Shown here: positions 17,322 through 23,867 of the stretch, one piece after another
Position numbering within the stretch: the stretch's first letter is position 1
Layout: each line of letters starts with the position of its first letter
From: Pseudobutyrivibrio sp. UBA1225
GTDB lineage: Bacteria; Bacillota; Clostridia; Lachnospirales; Lachnospiraceae
Assembly: GCA_002309345.1 (NCBI GenBank)
Contig: DBWZ01000092.1
Coordinates: 1 to 37,910, forward strand
Length of the DNA stretch: 37,910 bases
Direction of reading: 5' to 3'
Program-made: the position numbers and the translations under genes
Notes under the pieces: generated by a model
Told to the model about the DNA's origin: nothing
Database searches by the model: none
The model's input: only the letters and a program-made list of their open reading frames with translations

Positions 17322-17693
17322 TTATTTGCCAAAAGTATTGCTTGTAATAGCAGCGGCTTTGGCGGCTAAAGAGTTTGTTGCAGCATATAAAGAGTTTGTA
17401 GGAGCTACTGGGCTCATTAATACTTTGCCACCCAAAGCAGCTGAAGAAAGATTCTTTCTTGAGACAACGCTGTTATTTACAGAACTTGAACATGCATAAA
17501 ACATTCTGTCTTCTATTGTGATGCCAGAACTCCATTCAGCAACATCAACTAAAATAATGAATTTATAGGTTGGTTCTAATACTAACCATCCATTTCCGTC
17601 ATATTCTGGCTTTACAGCGGATTCTTTGGTGACGGCACCTTTAACAAATTTACCTAATAAATCGCCAACACCTTTAATTCCAGTTGTTGCCAT
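17322..17693 (-). CDS. Orphan protein of unknown function
   Basis: 123 residues if begun at the ATG at 17693 (MATTGIKGVGDLLGKF...); an upstream TTG at 17720 would add 9. Neither start has a clear Shine-Dalgarno sequence. The sequence has a glycine/lysine-rich start, a beta-type core (NGWLVLEPTYKFIILVDVAEW), then GITIEDRMFYACSSSVNNSV, and an Ala/Ser/Asn-rich end. There is no signal peptide and no membrane span. I do not recognise a family. It converges on the defence operon, sharing its terminator, and diverges from the DUF134-NifX gene with which it shares operators. It may be a phage-like or regulatory protein, but nothing in the sequence settles this. Confidence 0.6.
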   Translation of the reverse strand: MATTGIKGVGDLLGKFVKGAVTKESAVKPEYDGNGWLVLEPTYKFIILVDVAEWSSGITIEDRMFYACSSSVNNSVVSRKNLSSAALGGKVLMSPVAPTNSLYAATNSLAAKAAAITSNTFGK

Positions 17694-17703
17694 GATATAA
17701 TTT

Positions 17704-17750
17704 TTGACATATGTCAACAATGGTAATATGTTATATCTGACATATGTCAG
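17704..17750. promoter_or_regulatory. Divergent promoter pair with two palindromic operators
   Basis: Two 14-bp perfect palindromes, TTGACATATGTCAA (17704-17717) and CTGACATATGTCAG (17737-17750), share the 12-bp core TGACATATGTCA and have centres 33 bp apart, about three helical turns. On the plus strand the first contains a -35 TTGACA (17704-17709), with TATGTT (17727-17732) 17 bases on, and the second covers the start point. On the minus strand the roles swap: CTGACA as -35 and TATTAC as -10. One dimeric regulator could switch both genes; the DUF134 protein encoded next door is the natural candidate. Confidence 0.75.
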
Positions 17751-17769
17751 AAAGAGCGGAGGTTACGTT

Positions 17770-18504
17770 TTGTCTAGATTACCAAAATGTAGAAAGATTC
17801 GTGTGTTCCCGAATTACTATAGCTTTGTTCCAGAGAATGCTGAGGAGCAGGAACTAGAAACAATCACTCTTACCCTCGATGAGTATGAGACATTAAAGCT
17901 TCTTGATGCAGAAGGAATGAATCAGGAGGCCTGTGCCAACTGTATGGGAGTGGCCCGTACGACGGTCACAGCTATGTACGAGAGCGCTAGAAAAAAGATT
18001 GCCCTTGCACTCGTGGAGGGAAAACGAATCCGTATATCCGGTGGTAATGTAGAAATGGATAGAAACCAGACTCTTTTTGAAACCAACTTAAAATCAAAAG
18101 GAGATAAAACAATGAGAGTAGCAGTAACATATGATAATGGAAATGTGTTTGGACACTTTGGAAGAACCGAGCAGTTCAAAGTTTATGATATTGAAGATGG
18201 GAAGGTTGTTAACTCTCAGGTGGTAGGCACAAACGGTGAAGGCTGCGGAGCCCTTGCTGGTGTTCTAAATCTTGCAGAGGTTGATGCGCTTATTTGCGGT
18301 GGTATCGGTGGCGGTGCTGTTATGGCTCTTCAAGAGGCAGGCATTAAGCTTTATGCTGGCGCAGATGGAAACACTGATGACGTTGTAGATGCATTTATCA
18401 CAGGTACACTTGCAGCTTCAGGCGATGCAAACTGTTCACATCACGATGAGCATCACGGCGAAGGCCATATATGTGGTCATGCTCACGGTGGCTGCCATCA
18501 TTAA
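17770..18504 (+). CDS. DUF134 DNA-binding domain fused to NifX/NifB-type cofactor-binding domain
   Basis: 244 residues from a TTG preceded at 7 bases by GGAGG (17758-17762); a longer reading from 17704 would run through the operators. Residues 1-110 are DUF134: SRLPKCRKIRVFPNYYSF, then LTLDEYETLKLLDAEGMNQEACANCMGVARTTVT, a helix-turn-helix like that of sigma region 4. From about residue 114 a dinitrogenase iron-molybdenum cofactor-like domain starts at MRVAVTYDNGNVFGHFGR and includes GEGCGALAG and ICGGIGGGAV. This family binds Fe-S or Fe-Mo clusters. The last 25 residues are a His/Cys-rich tail (HHDEHHGEGH...GGCHH), likely metal-binding. The ATG at 18112 could also give the NifX domain alone, since AAAGGAG sits 9 bases before it. 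It is probably a metal-responsive regulator. Confidence 0.82.
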   Translation: MSRLPKCRKIRVFPNYYSFVPENAEEQELETITLTLDEYETLKLLDAEGMNQEACANCMGVARTTVTAMYESARKKIALALVEGKRIRISGGNVEMDRNQTLFETNLKSKGDKTMRVAVTYDNGNVFGHFGRTEQFKVYDIEDGKVVNSQVVGTNGEGCGALAGVLNLAEVDALICGGIGGGAVMALQEAGIKLYAGADGNTDDVVDAFITGTLAASGDANCSHHDEHHGEGHICGHAHGGCHH

Positions 18505-18558
18505 AATCATACAGATAATCATAGCGGTGCATTATGCATCCTCTTTGTCTACACTCTG

Positions 18559-18590
18559 AGAGGCTGATTAACGTCAGCCTCTATTTTTTT
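18559..18590 (+). terminator. Terminator after the DUF134-NifX gene
   Basis: AGAGGCTGA (18559-18567) and TCAGCCTCT (18574-18582) form a perfect 9-bp stem with a 6-base loop, followed by A and seven T. Confidence 0.9.
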
Positions 18591-18715
18591 GTAGGGCAAG
18601 GCCCTCTTTTTTCAAATCGTTAAGTTTAACATTTAATGAGATATAAAGTTTTGAAAAAAGAATAAAAACCACCTGCTCTGCGGGTGGTGGAAAAATGCTT
18701 CAGCTTACAGAAAAA

Positions 18716-18773
18716 TACCTCCAATGCTAGAATTACTATGGTTCGTCAGCCAAGTAAAATAACAAAGGAGGTA
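18716..18773 (+). promoter_or_regulatory. Hairpin able to hide the tnpA ribosome binding site
   Basis: TACCTCC at 18716-18722 is the exact complement of GGAGGTA at 18767-18773, the tnpA Shine-Dalgarno sequence, 9 bases before the ATG. Folding would block translation. IS200 of enterobacteria uses a comparable leader hairpin to keep transposase low (family knowledge). Confidence 0.65.
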
Positions 18774-18780
18774 GTCCCCA

Positions 18781-19251
18781 ATGGACATGAATAGTTTATC
18801 ACACACTAAATGGGAGTGTAAGTATCATATAGTTTTTGCGCCCAAATTCAGAAGGAAGGTTGCATATGGTCAACTAAAGGCGGATATAGCAAATATACTA
18901 AGTACATTATGCAAGAGAAAAGGTGTAGAAATAATAGAAGCAGAGGTCTGCCCAGACCACATACATATGCTAGTCAGAATTCCACCAAGCATGAGTGTAT
19001 CCAGTTTTGTGGGGTATCTAAAGGGTAAGAGTACGCTTATGATATTTGAAAGACATGCAAATTTAAAATATAAGTATGGCAATAGACACTTTTGGTGTAG
19101 AGGATATTATGTGGATACAGTAGGAAAGAATGCAAAGAAAATTGAAGAGTACATAAGGAATCAATTAAAAGAAGACTTAGAGTATGATCAAATTACACTC
19201 AAAGAGTATATTGACCCGTTCACGGGTGAGCCAGTAAACAAAAGCAAATAA
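18781..19251 (+). CDS. tnpA: IS200/IS605-family Y1 transposase
   Basis: 156 residues, the full length of the family. It shows the N-terminal strand HTKWECKYHIVFAPKFRR, the HUH metal motif in PDHIHMLVRIPP (about residues 59-70), KGKSTLMIFE, and the catalytic-tyrosine region FWCRGYYVDTVGKN (Tyr near 115-116). The enzyme cuts and rejoins single-stranded DNA at hairpin ends, usually on the lagging strand. No frameshift or missing residue is visible, so the copy may be active. It has an unusual leader that can mask its start site. Confidence 0.95.
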   Translation: MDMNSLSHTKWECKYHIVFAPKFRRKVAYGQLKADIANILSTLCKRKGVEIIEAEVCPDHIHMLVRIPPSMSVSSFVGYLKGKSTLMIFERHANLKYKYGNRHFWCRGYYVDTVGKNAKKIEEYIRNQLKEDLEYDQITLKEYIDPFTGEPVNKSK

Positions 19252-19256
19252 TTGAT

Positions 19257-19382
19257 GAGCCCAAGGGGCTCAGCAAGTGAATGATGTTGCGGCTGGCGAA
19301 CCTTTCAATGAGTCTTTAGACTCCAGTGCCGGTAACAAGCCCTTATAGGGCTAGAACAAACCACCGGCTAAGCCGGTGGTTT
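19257..19382 (+). ncRNA. Structured right end of the IS, possible omega-RNA-like relic
   Basis: Between the tnpA stop and the right tip, about 125 bases form four stems in series: GAGCCC-AAG-GGGCTC (19257-19271); GGCTGG pairing with CCA-GT-GCC around an inner GAGTCT/AGACTC hairpin; GCCC-TTAT-AGGGC (19339-19351); and the terminal ACCACCGGC stem. This is more structure than an IS200 right end needs for TnpA recognition. In IS605 relatives such right ends are transcribed as the guide RNA of TnpB. No TnpB gene is here, so the function is uncertain. Confidence 0.4.
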
Positions 19383-19391
19383 TGATTAGGC

Positions 19392-19419
19392 TTGAATTAA
19401 CGAATGAAAGTATTATAAT
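19392..19419 (+). promoter_or_regulatory. Flavodoxin promoter
   Basis: TTGAAT (19392-19397) and TATAAT (19414-19419) are separated by 16 bases, starting only about 10 bases beyond the IS right end. About 80 bases of leader precede the flavodoxin start. Confidence 0.6.
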
Positions 19420-19502
19420 AAGATTGTATGCAATTAAATGTAGCAAAACATAACAAGAGCGTTAGTGAGACTTTGTTTTGACGTTGAAAAAGGAGGAAGA
19501 CT

Positions 19503-19940
19503 ATGGCAACACTTGTAACATATTTTAGTGCAGAGGGTACAACAGCTAGAGTAGCAAAGGAATTTGCCGAAAAAATCGGAGCAGATGTTTTTGAGATTGT
19601 TCCGGTAGAACCATATACGGCAGCTGATATTAAGTGGACAAATCCACTGGCACGCTGCAATCGAGAACAGATAGGTGGTAAGGATGTTCCTGTAAAGGGC
19701 ACGATTCAGGATTTTGACAAGTACGATACGGTATATATTGGATTTCCTATCTGGTACGGACAGGCTCCAAGAGTTGTTCATACTTTTGGAAAGAGTTATG
19801 ACTGGAATGGCAAGGTGGTTCATGCTTTTGCAACTTCAGGTGGTAGCGGTATCGGTAAAACAGCGAAGAAGTTAGCACCATCACTTTCGGGAGCTATTTC
19901 CGTTGATGCTAAACTTGTACATGATGCATCTGAGCTATAG
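19503..19940 (+). CDS. Flavodoxin, slightly short at the C-terminus
   Basis: 145 residues of a flavodoxin fold. The FMN phosphate loop is YFSAEGTTARVAKEFAEKIGAD (about residues 7-28), then YDTVYIGFPIWYG for the flavin ring (about 76-88), and AFATSGGSGIGKT (about 108-120). Such proteins carry electrons or act as NAD(P)H-dependent flavin oxidoreductases in the cytosol. Relatives usually run 10-20 residues further, forming the last helix after DAKLVHDASEL. Here TAG stops the frame. GGAGG lies just before the ATG. A small ORF follows in the same frame. Probably functional, perhaps trimmed. Confidence 0.85.
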   Translation: MATLVTYFSAEGTTARVAKEFAEKIGADVFEIVPVEPYTAADIKWTNPLARCNREQIGGKDVPVKGTIQDFDKYDTVYIGFPIWYGQAPRVVHTFGKSYDWNGKVVHAFATSGGSGIGKTAKKLAPSLSGAISVDAKLVHDASEL

Positions 19941-19961
19941 TTATTTAGGAGGAAAACAAAA

Positions 19962-20048
19962 ATGAATGAAACATTAATGTTTACTACTGTAGCTAAGGCG
20001 AGTTTAAATCCTCTCTACAAGTTGTTGTGGAGGGGATTTTATTATTGA
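19962..20048 (+). CDS. 28-residue ORF after flavodoxin, running into a terminator
   Basis: ATG at 19962 follows TTTAGGAGG at good spacing and opens MNETLMFTTVAKASLNPLYK..., ending at TGA 20048. The second half is encoded by a terminator stem, so a conserved protein is unlikely. It is in frame with the flavodoxin and separated by one TAG. It could be the remaining start of a deleted operon gene. Confidence 0.35.
   Translation: MNETLMFTTVAKASLNPLYKLLWRGFYY
20007..20043 (+). terminator. Terminator after flavodoxin
   Basis: AATCCTCTCTACAA (20007-20020) pairs along all 14 positions (two G-U) with TTGTGGAGGGGATT (20025-20038), with a GTTG loop and TT then ATTATT after it. Confidence 0.8.
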
Positions 20049-20204
20049 TAAATTCTGTCGAATCCATGCATATCAGGCATCCAAAAGAGGAGGTTATTTG
20101 CATTGAGAATCAGTAATCTCTGATAGGGGGGATTATATGAGCAAAAGGTGTTACAGGTCATTTTACAATTAAATAATGTGGAAAAATGATAACGATAGAA
20201 AATG
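20049..20204 (+). other. Intergenic stretch with an 11-codon ORF
   Basis: No regular gene. A strong-looking site GGGGGGAT precedes ATG at 20137, opening an 11-residue ORF (MSKRCYRSFYN, stop at 20172). ATCAG-TAATCT-CTGAT (about 20108-20123) is a small hairpin before it. The terminator at 20206 follows. This could be a short regulatory transcript, but the evidence is thin. Confidence 0.25.
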
Positions 20205-20205
20205 G

Positions 20206-20236
20206 CCTGTCAACAATTAAAGTTGGCAGGTTTTTT
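20206..20236 (+). terminator. Rho-independent terminator
   Basis: CCTGTCAAC (20206-20214) and GTTGGCAGG (20222-20230) form a 9-bp stem with one G-U, followed by six T. It separates the flavodoxin area from the XRE regulator gene. Confidence 0.88.
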
Positions 20237-20318
20237 CGCATTTTCAAGATAATTATTGTTTTTATACCTGATTTATTTATAATGGGTATAGAGCGCATAA
20301 ATACAGTAAATTCGGGCG

Positions 20319-20359
20319 TGTCAAAAGATTTTGACATAGTAAAAATACCCAAATGTAAA
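20319..20359 (+). promoter_or_regulatory. XRE regulator promoter with 8-2-8 palindrome
   Basis: TGTCAAAA-GA-TTTTGACA (20319-20336) is a perfect inverted repeat whose right half contains the consensus -35 TTGACA (20331-20336). TGTAAA (20354-20359) lies 17 bases further as -10. A regulator bound here would block the polymerase. The downstream XRE protein is the likely binder, giving negative autoregulation. Confidence 0.65.
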
Positions 20360-20421
20360 AGTGTTTTGATGGCGCAAAAATCAATATCTCATTATTCTGA
20401 GGTGGAAAGAGAGACAAGGAC

Positions 20422-21027
20422 ATGGAACTTGGAAACAGAATTAAAGAATTACGGAGTGCAAACAACATCAATCAGGATGATTTGGCTGAGAAGCTATTTG
20501 TTTCAAGACAGACCATATCAAACTGGGAGAATGACAAAAGTTATCCGGATATTCATAGTGTTGTGTTGCTAAGTGAAATCTTCAATGTCTCAGTAGACCA
20601 ACTATTGAAAGGAGATGTTGAGCGGATGGAACAAATCGTTACTGAGCAAACCCAAGTTGATATCAGTAAGATGAACACATACTCCAAGGCTCTACTGATA
20701 TTGATGGCGACCTTGGTGATTTCAATGCCAATTATGGTGTGCTTCATCGGAATGTGGTTTCTGGCACCTTCAGCGGTATTGATTGCAGTTGTTCTTTTCT
20801 TTTCAAATAAAATTGAGAAGATAAAAAAAGAGTACGATGTTCAAACGTACAAGGAAATCATCGCGTTTACAAAGGGCGAAACGTTGACTCAAACCGAGAA
20901 AATCCAAGAAGTAGCCAAGCGACCCTATCAGAAAGTTATTGTGTTTGTGGTGAGTACGGTACTAGGCTTGGCAGTGGGTCTTGGACTTACATATTTTTTT
21001 ATACACACGATAGGAAGACGCTATTAA
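20422..21027 (+). CDS. XRE-family regulator with C-terminal membrane domain
   Basis: 201 residues. Residues 1-65 form a classic helix-turn-helix: LGNRIKELRSANNINQDDLAEKL, then VSRQTISNWENDKSYPD and LLSEIFNVSVDQLLKGD. Two hydrophobic segments follow (about 90-125) and one more near the end (about 172-195, VIVFVVSTVLGLAVGLGL), so the protein is a membrane-bound DNA-binding regulator, a common Firmicutes layout. The ligand is unknown. It is preceded by a palindromic promoter and followed after about 107 bases by a small membrane protein gene, possibly its partner or target. The ribosome binding site is weak. Confidence 0.88.
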   Translation: MELGNRIKELRSANNINQDDLAEKLFVSRQTISNWENDKSYPDIHSVVLLSEIFNVSVDQLLKGDVERMEQIVTEQTQVDISKMNTYSKALLILMATLVISMPIMVCFIGMWFLAPSAVLIAVVLFFSNKIEKIKKEYDVQTYKEIIAFTKGETLTQTEKIQEVAKRPYQKVIVFVVSTVLGLAVGLGLTYFFIHTIGRRY

Positions 21028-21134
21028 ATATTAGCTATCAAGCACTAACAATTGGGAGATTACTTATATACTAGATTATTAGCAAATCGCTTAATAATAA
21101 ATAACAACTAATTAAAAAATGGAGGATGAGTAGT

Positions 21135-21368
21135 ATGAAAACAACAGAAAAAAGCGCAAGTTACAAAATGACACTTGAGTTCAACATCACATTGTGGTTG
21201 GGAGTACTTTTGGTGTTTATTCCAACTTGGATTCACATGGAGAGATATTTCCAAGGCGCGTTCCAAGGTATGGGACTTTTAACCATATTATATGGTGTGG
21301 TTAGAGTATTCTACAAAGTATACAAACTAAAAAAAGAAGTTTGTAATAGCCAGGCTTCAGAGGAGTAG
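21135..21368 (+). CDS. Small two-span membrane protein
   Basis: 77 residues from the ATG at 21135, 9 bases after GGAGG (21121-21125); the ATG at 21126 touches that site and is rejected. Two hydrophobic segments (about residues 16-33, ITLWLGVLLVFIPTW, and 45-62, GMGLLTILYGVVRVFY) are followed by a basic tail (KVYKLKKE), placing the C-terminus in the cytosol. I do not recognise the family. Its position after the membrane XRE regulator suggests a regulated pair. Confidence 0.7.
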   Translation: MKTTEKSASYKMTLEFNITLWLGVLLVFIPTWIHMERYFQGAFQGMGLLTILYGVVRVFYKVYKLKKEVCNSQASEE

Positions 21369-21403
21369 AATCATTTATTAAGTCAATTCAAAATTGTTAT
21401 TAA

Positions 21404-21439
21404 GGCCAGCACAACCTATAGTGGAAGTGCTGGGCTTTT
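21404..21439 (+). terminator. Terminator after the small membrane protein
   Basis: GGCCAGCAC (21404-21412) pairs with GTGCTGGGC (from 21427) apart from one mismatch, followed by five T. Confidence 0.8.
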
Positions 21440-21447
21440 TCCTTAAG

Positions 21448-21501
21448 TTGACCACCCATTGTATAGTTTTCTAAGCAGAAAACTATACGATGGGTGGTCA
21501 A
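21448..21501. repeat. 25-bp inverted repeat with 4-base loop
   Basis: 21448-21472 (TTGACCACCCATTGTATAG..., left arm) and 21477-21501 (...CTATACGATGGGTGGTCAA, right arm) pair at all 25 positions, one as G-U, around AAGC. The arm is too AT-rich and lacks a T-run to be a simple terminator. The right arm and following bases recur in diverged form after the next gene, beginning at the same CTAAGCAGAA word, so the structure may derive from the 3' end of a duplicated copy of that gene. Confidence 0.8.
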
Positions 21502-21555
21502 TAATGATAATATTTATGAAGCGTGTTTTTATAATTTAGAGAGGAGAATATTTTT

Positions 21556-22524
21556 ATGAAAAAAGTAAGATTAATAGCTATAAGCATGGCGGTGATGCTT
21601 TTAGCGGGATGTGAAAGTGATGCTAAAGTTACTTCAAAAAAAGTTGAGGACTCAGAAAAAGAGGTTAGTGATGAGAATGTAGTTTCAGCTGAAGAATTTA
21701 ATGCAGCTTATCCAGATGCTGTTATTTTGCCGGAGAGTGTTAAAGATGTAGAGTATACTCTTGACACTACTTCTGAAAACCCTATTTCTGAGGTGACTTT
21801 CTCTGAGGACAATGTGCAATATGTTTTAAAAGTAAAAAAGACTGACGACCCTAAGGAAGACATCACTGGAATGGATAAATCCAAGAAGGTTGATTCTAAA
21901 ACGGAGGAGTACACTGGTGCATATTTAGATAGTTCCTTTAAATTTTGTATTGATAATATAAAATATCAGGATGGTGTTATAACAACATATGTATCTACTT
22001 GGAATAATTATGTAAATGGTGTTTCATATAATTATGCCCTTTTTGTTTGGGGTAAGAATTTAGATGATTTCGATATTACCGTAATGGTCAAAAAACTTCA
22101 TGATTGTTATTTGGCATATATTAACAAGCTGGGCGAAGAGACTGTATATAATCCCGCTGAGTTTCCAGATGGAAAATACTTTGCTGATGTGTCTATGATT
22201 AGGAAAATGGCAGTAGAGGGGGATACTCTTATAGTTGATTGTGCCAGACTTTACCCAAGAGATGTTGAGGCGCCGGACGCTATATATGCTGTAGGCAAAG
22301 AACCTTTTGTATATAGTGTTACAATTACTGGCGATGCAAATAGTATAGCTTGTGTACAACAAAACATCACGGGAGTAGATGAAAACAATCTATATACTTT
22401 TGAGGAAACAAGTTATTCCCTTGATAAAATACTCAAGTTCAATTTTAATGAAGACGAACCTAGCCCTACAGAATTGGTTTTTGAACTTCAAGCAGGAAAA
22501 ATAGTAAAGATTACTGTGTACTAA
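21556..22524 (+). CDS. Lipoprotein of unknown function
   Basis: 322 residues with a type II signal peptide: MKK, a hydrophobic core, then the lipobox LLAGC (Cys near 19), so it is lipid-anchored outside the membrane. An acidic linker (about 20-45) is followed by EFNAAYPDAVILPESVKDVEYTLD, a typical start of small Firmicutes lipoproteins related to membrane-regulator operons. Beta-rich sequence continues to the end (FELQAGKIVKITVY). No enzyme motif seen. GAGAGGAG gives a good start. The gene is flanked by copies of a short repeat. Confidence 0.8.
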   Translation: MKKVRLIAISMAVMLLAGCESDAKVTSKKVEDSEKEVSDENVVSAEEFNAAYPDAVILPESVKDVEYTLDTTSENPISEVTFSEDNVQYVLKVKKTDDPKEDITGMDKSKKVDSKTEEYTGAYLDSSFKFCIDNIKYQDGVITTYVSTWNNYVNGVSYNYALFVWGKNLDDFDITVMVKKLHDCYLAYINKLGEETVYNPAEFPDGKYFADVSMIRKMAVEGDTLIVDCARLYPRDVEAPDAIYAVGKEPFVYSVTITGDANSIACVQQNITGVDENNLYTFEETSYSLDKILKFNFNEDEPSPTELVFELQAGKIVKITVY

Positions 22525-22566
22525 GCAGAAGAGGGCTATACATCGGGTAGTTAATAGTGGTAAAAT
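22521..22566 (+). repeat. Diverged copy of the repeat before the lipoprotein
   Basis: CTAAGCAGAA then GAGGGCTATACATCGGGTAG... aligns with CTAAGCAGAA and CTATACGATGGGTGG... at 21471-21515, continuing into similar AATAATG/TAATAGTG and AATATTTA/AAAATTTA. It begins on the lipoprotein stop codon. Confidence 0.6.
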
Positions 22567-22623
22567 TTAGGTAGCTATATTTAGTTAGCTAAACACTAGT
22601 TAATAATTCTGGGAGGATTTATT

Positions 22624-23061
22624 ATGCCAGATGACTACAGAGGTCCTCATATTTTTAAGCACAGATACATAGGACTCAGTGAAGAAGATATCAGGGGTGA
22701 GATTGACCGTTTGCAGGGTGAGTTGTATGCAATGGAGACGGCGCTTGATTTCTTTAGCAAAGACAATAAAGAGATTAAGGAACAGCTATCTGAAACGCAG
22801 CAAGCCAACGAAAAGCTCCTCAAATCTCTTGACACTAGGGTGCAGAATCTTCAGGATTCACTTGACTATGGTGCGCCTATCAAAGCTCAGATTGACGCAG
22901 CTACAAAGGACTTTACCAACAAGATGGATGCAGCTCTAAATGCCGAGCGCATCAAAAGGCAAGAGCGTAGCATGAGTGCCTTGACCAAGCTAGTAGTTCT
23001 AAACACGGTTCTTGTTTTGGTTGCGGTTGGACTAGTAGTTTATTCAATCTTTTTTATTTAA
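22624..23061 (+). CDS. Coiled-coil protein with C-terminal membrane anchor
   Basis: 145 residues. Residues 18-105 are a long heptad-like coiled coil (EEDIRGEIDRLQGELYAMET, then KEIKEQLSETQQANEKLLKSL). Residues about 122-144 form one hydrophobic helix (LVVLNTVLVLVAVGLVVYSI), so it is probably tail-anchored with the coil in the cytosol. I do not recognise it. It is the first gene of a four-gene run ending in a Lon-like ATPase; GGGAGG precedes the start and 15 bases separate it from the next gene. Confidence 0.7.
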   Translation: MPDDYRGPHIFKHRYIGLSEEDIRGEIDRLQGELYAMETALDFFSKDNKEIKEQLSETQQANEKLLKSLDTRVQNLQDSLDYGAPIKAQIDAATKDFTNKMDAALNAERIKRQERSMSALTKLVVLNTVLVLVAVGLVVYSIFFI

Positions 23062-23076
23062 CTTCGAGGTGTTGAA

Positions 23077-23799
23077 ATGAATTGGTTTGGTATAAATCTT
23101 TTTATTCTGATTTGCGGAGTGGTGCTACTTGGTGTTCTGCCGGTTTATTTCAGAAGAAAGAATGCTTTAGTTGCTTCTCAGCAGAATTTTGAAAACTATA
23201 TTAAAGAAATGGCAGCTAATGACAAGCTATATTCAGTTCATTCCAAGCAACTTGGAAAGCATTTAAATACAATCAACTATTGGTTAAAGACAGGTACGGA
23301 GCCCGAAGATACAGATGAAGAAGCTGAAAGGGCAGAAGAAGAGGATAGATTTTTTTCGGGGCTGATGACTACAGCAGAGGCTCTTAAATGGAAAGAAAAG
23401 ACAAAACTTAATCCGGTTGAAATCACTGTGGATGAAGAGGTGAAGGCTCAGAGAGCAGAAGAGTTTTCTGTTGAGGGTATGGAGCCAATGGAAGTTGAGC
23501 AAGAAGAAATGAAATTCTATTATTCCACTGAGTTTGGTGAGAGCATTTATTATTGTGCTACACCAGAGGCGTTGGAAGACAATTTTTTCAGGAATGTTAT
23601 TTACTTTACAACTGCCAGACCTACCAATATTCCTTTAGTATATCCACACAAGTATGAGGGGGCTCAGATGCTATCCTTGTACAAGCATCCTGGTCAGACA
23701 GTTTGGTTTCTTAAGAATTGGAAGCTAATTCGCGAGGCATTAGAATCAACTGAAGGATCAGTATCTTTAGATGAAAGTATTAAGGATTTTGATTTGTAA
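23077..23799 (+). CDS. Membrane-anchored acidic protein of unknown function
   Basis: 240 residues. An N-terminal hydrophobic helix (about 4-25, GINLFILICGVVLLGVLPVYF) is followed by basic RRK, placing the remainder in the cytosol. The middle is strongly acidic (EPEDTDEEAERAEEEDRFF, about 77-95; EVEQEE near 140). A folded-looking C-terminal part follows with FYYSTEFGESIYYCAT and TARPTNIPLVYPHKYEGAQM. No family recognised. It lies between the coiled-coil gene and the zinc-ribbon gene in the four-gene cassette. Confidence 0.65.
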   Translation: MNWFGINLFILICGVVLLGVLPVYFRRKNALVASQQNFENYIKEMAANDKLYSVHSKQLGKHLNTINYWLKTGTEPEDTDEEAERAEEEDRFFSGLMTTAEALKWKEKTKLNPVEITVDEEVKAQRAEEFSVEGMEPMEVEQEEMKFYYSTEFGESIYYCATPEALEDNFFRNVIYFTTARPTNIPLVYPHKYEGAQMLSLYKHPGQTVWFLKNWKLIREALESTEGSVSLDESIKDFDL

Positions 23800-23867
23800 A
23801 GGCAAATCAAAATCCATTTTTCTTGATAGAGTTTTTCAATTAATCTATTGAGAGATAAGGGGAAAAT

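Larger units (their letters stand above)
18668..19382 (+). mobile_element. IS200-type insertion sequence (tnpA only)
   Basis: A single Y1 transposase gene is bracketed by subterminal hairpins. The left one is ACCACCTGC-TCT-GCGGGTGGT (18668-18688, one wobble pair). The right one is ACCACCGGC-TAA-GCCGGTGGT (19360-19380, perfect). There are no terminal inverted repeats or target duplication, as expected for the IS200/IS605 superfamily. No tnpB is present. Exact tips cannot be fixed without an empty site. It sits between the DUF134-NifX terminator and the flavodoxin promoter and disrupts no gene. Confidence 0.88.
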
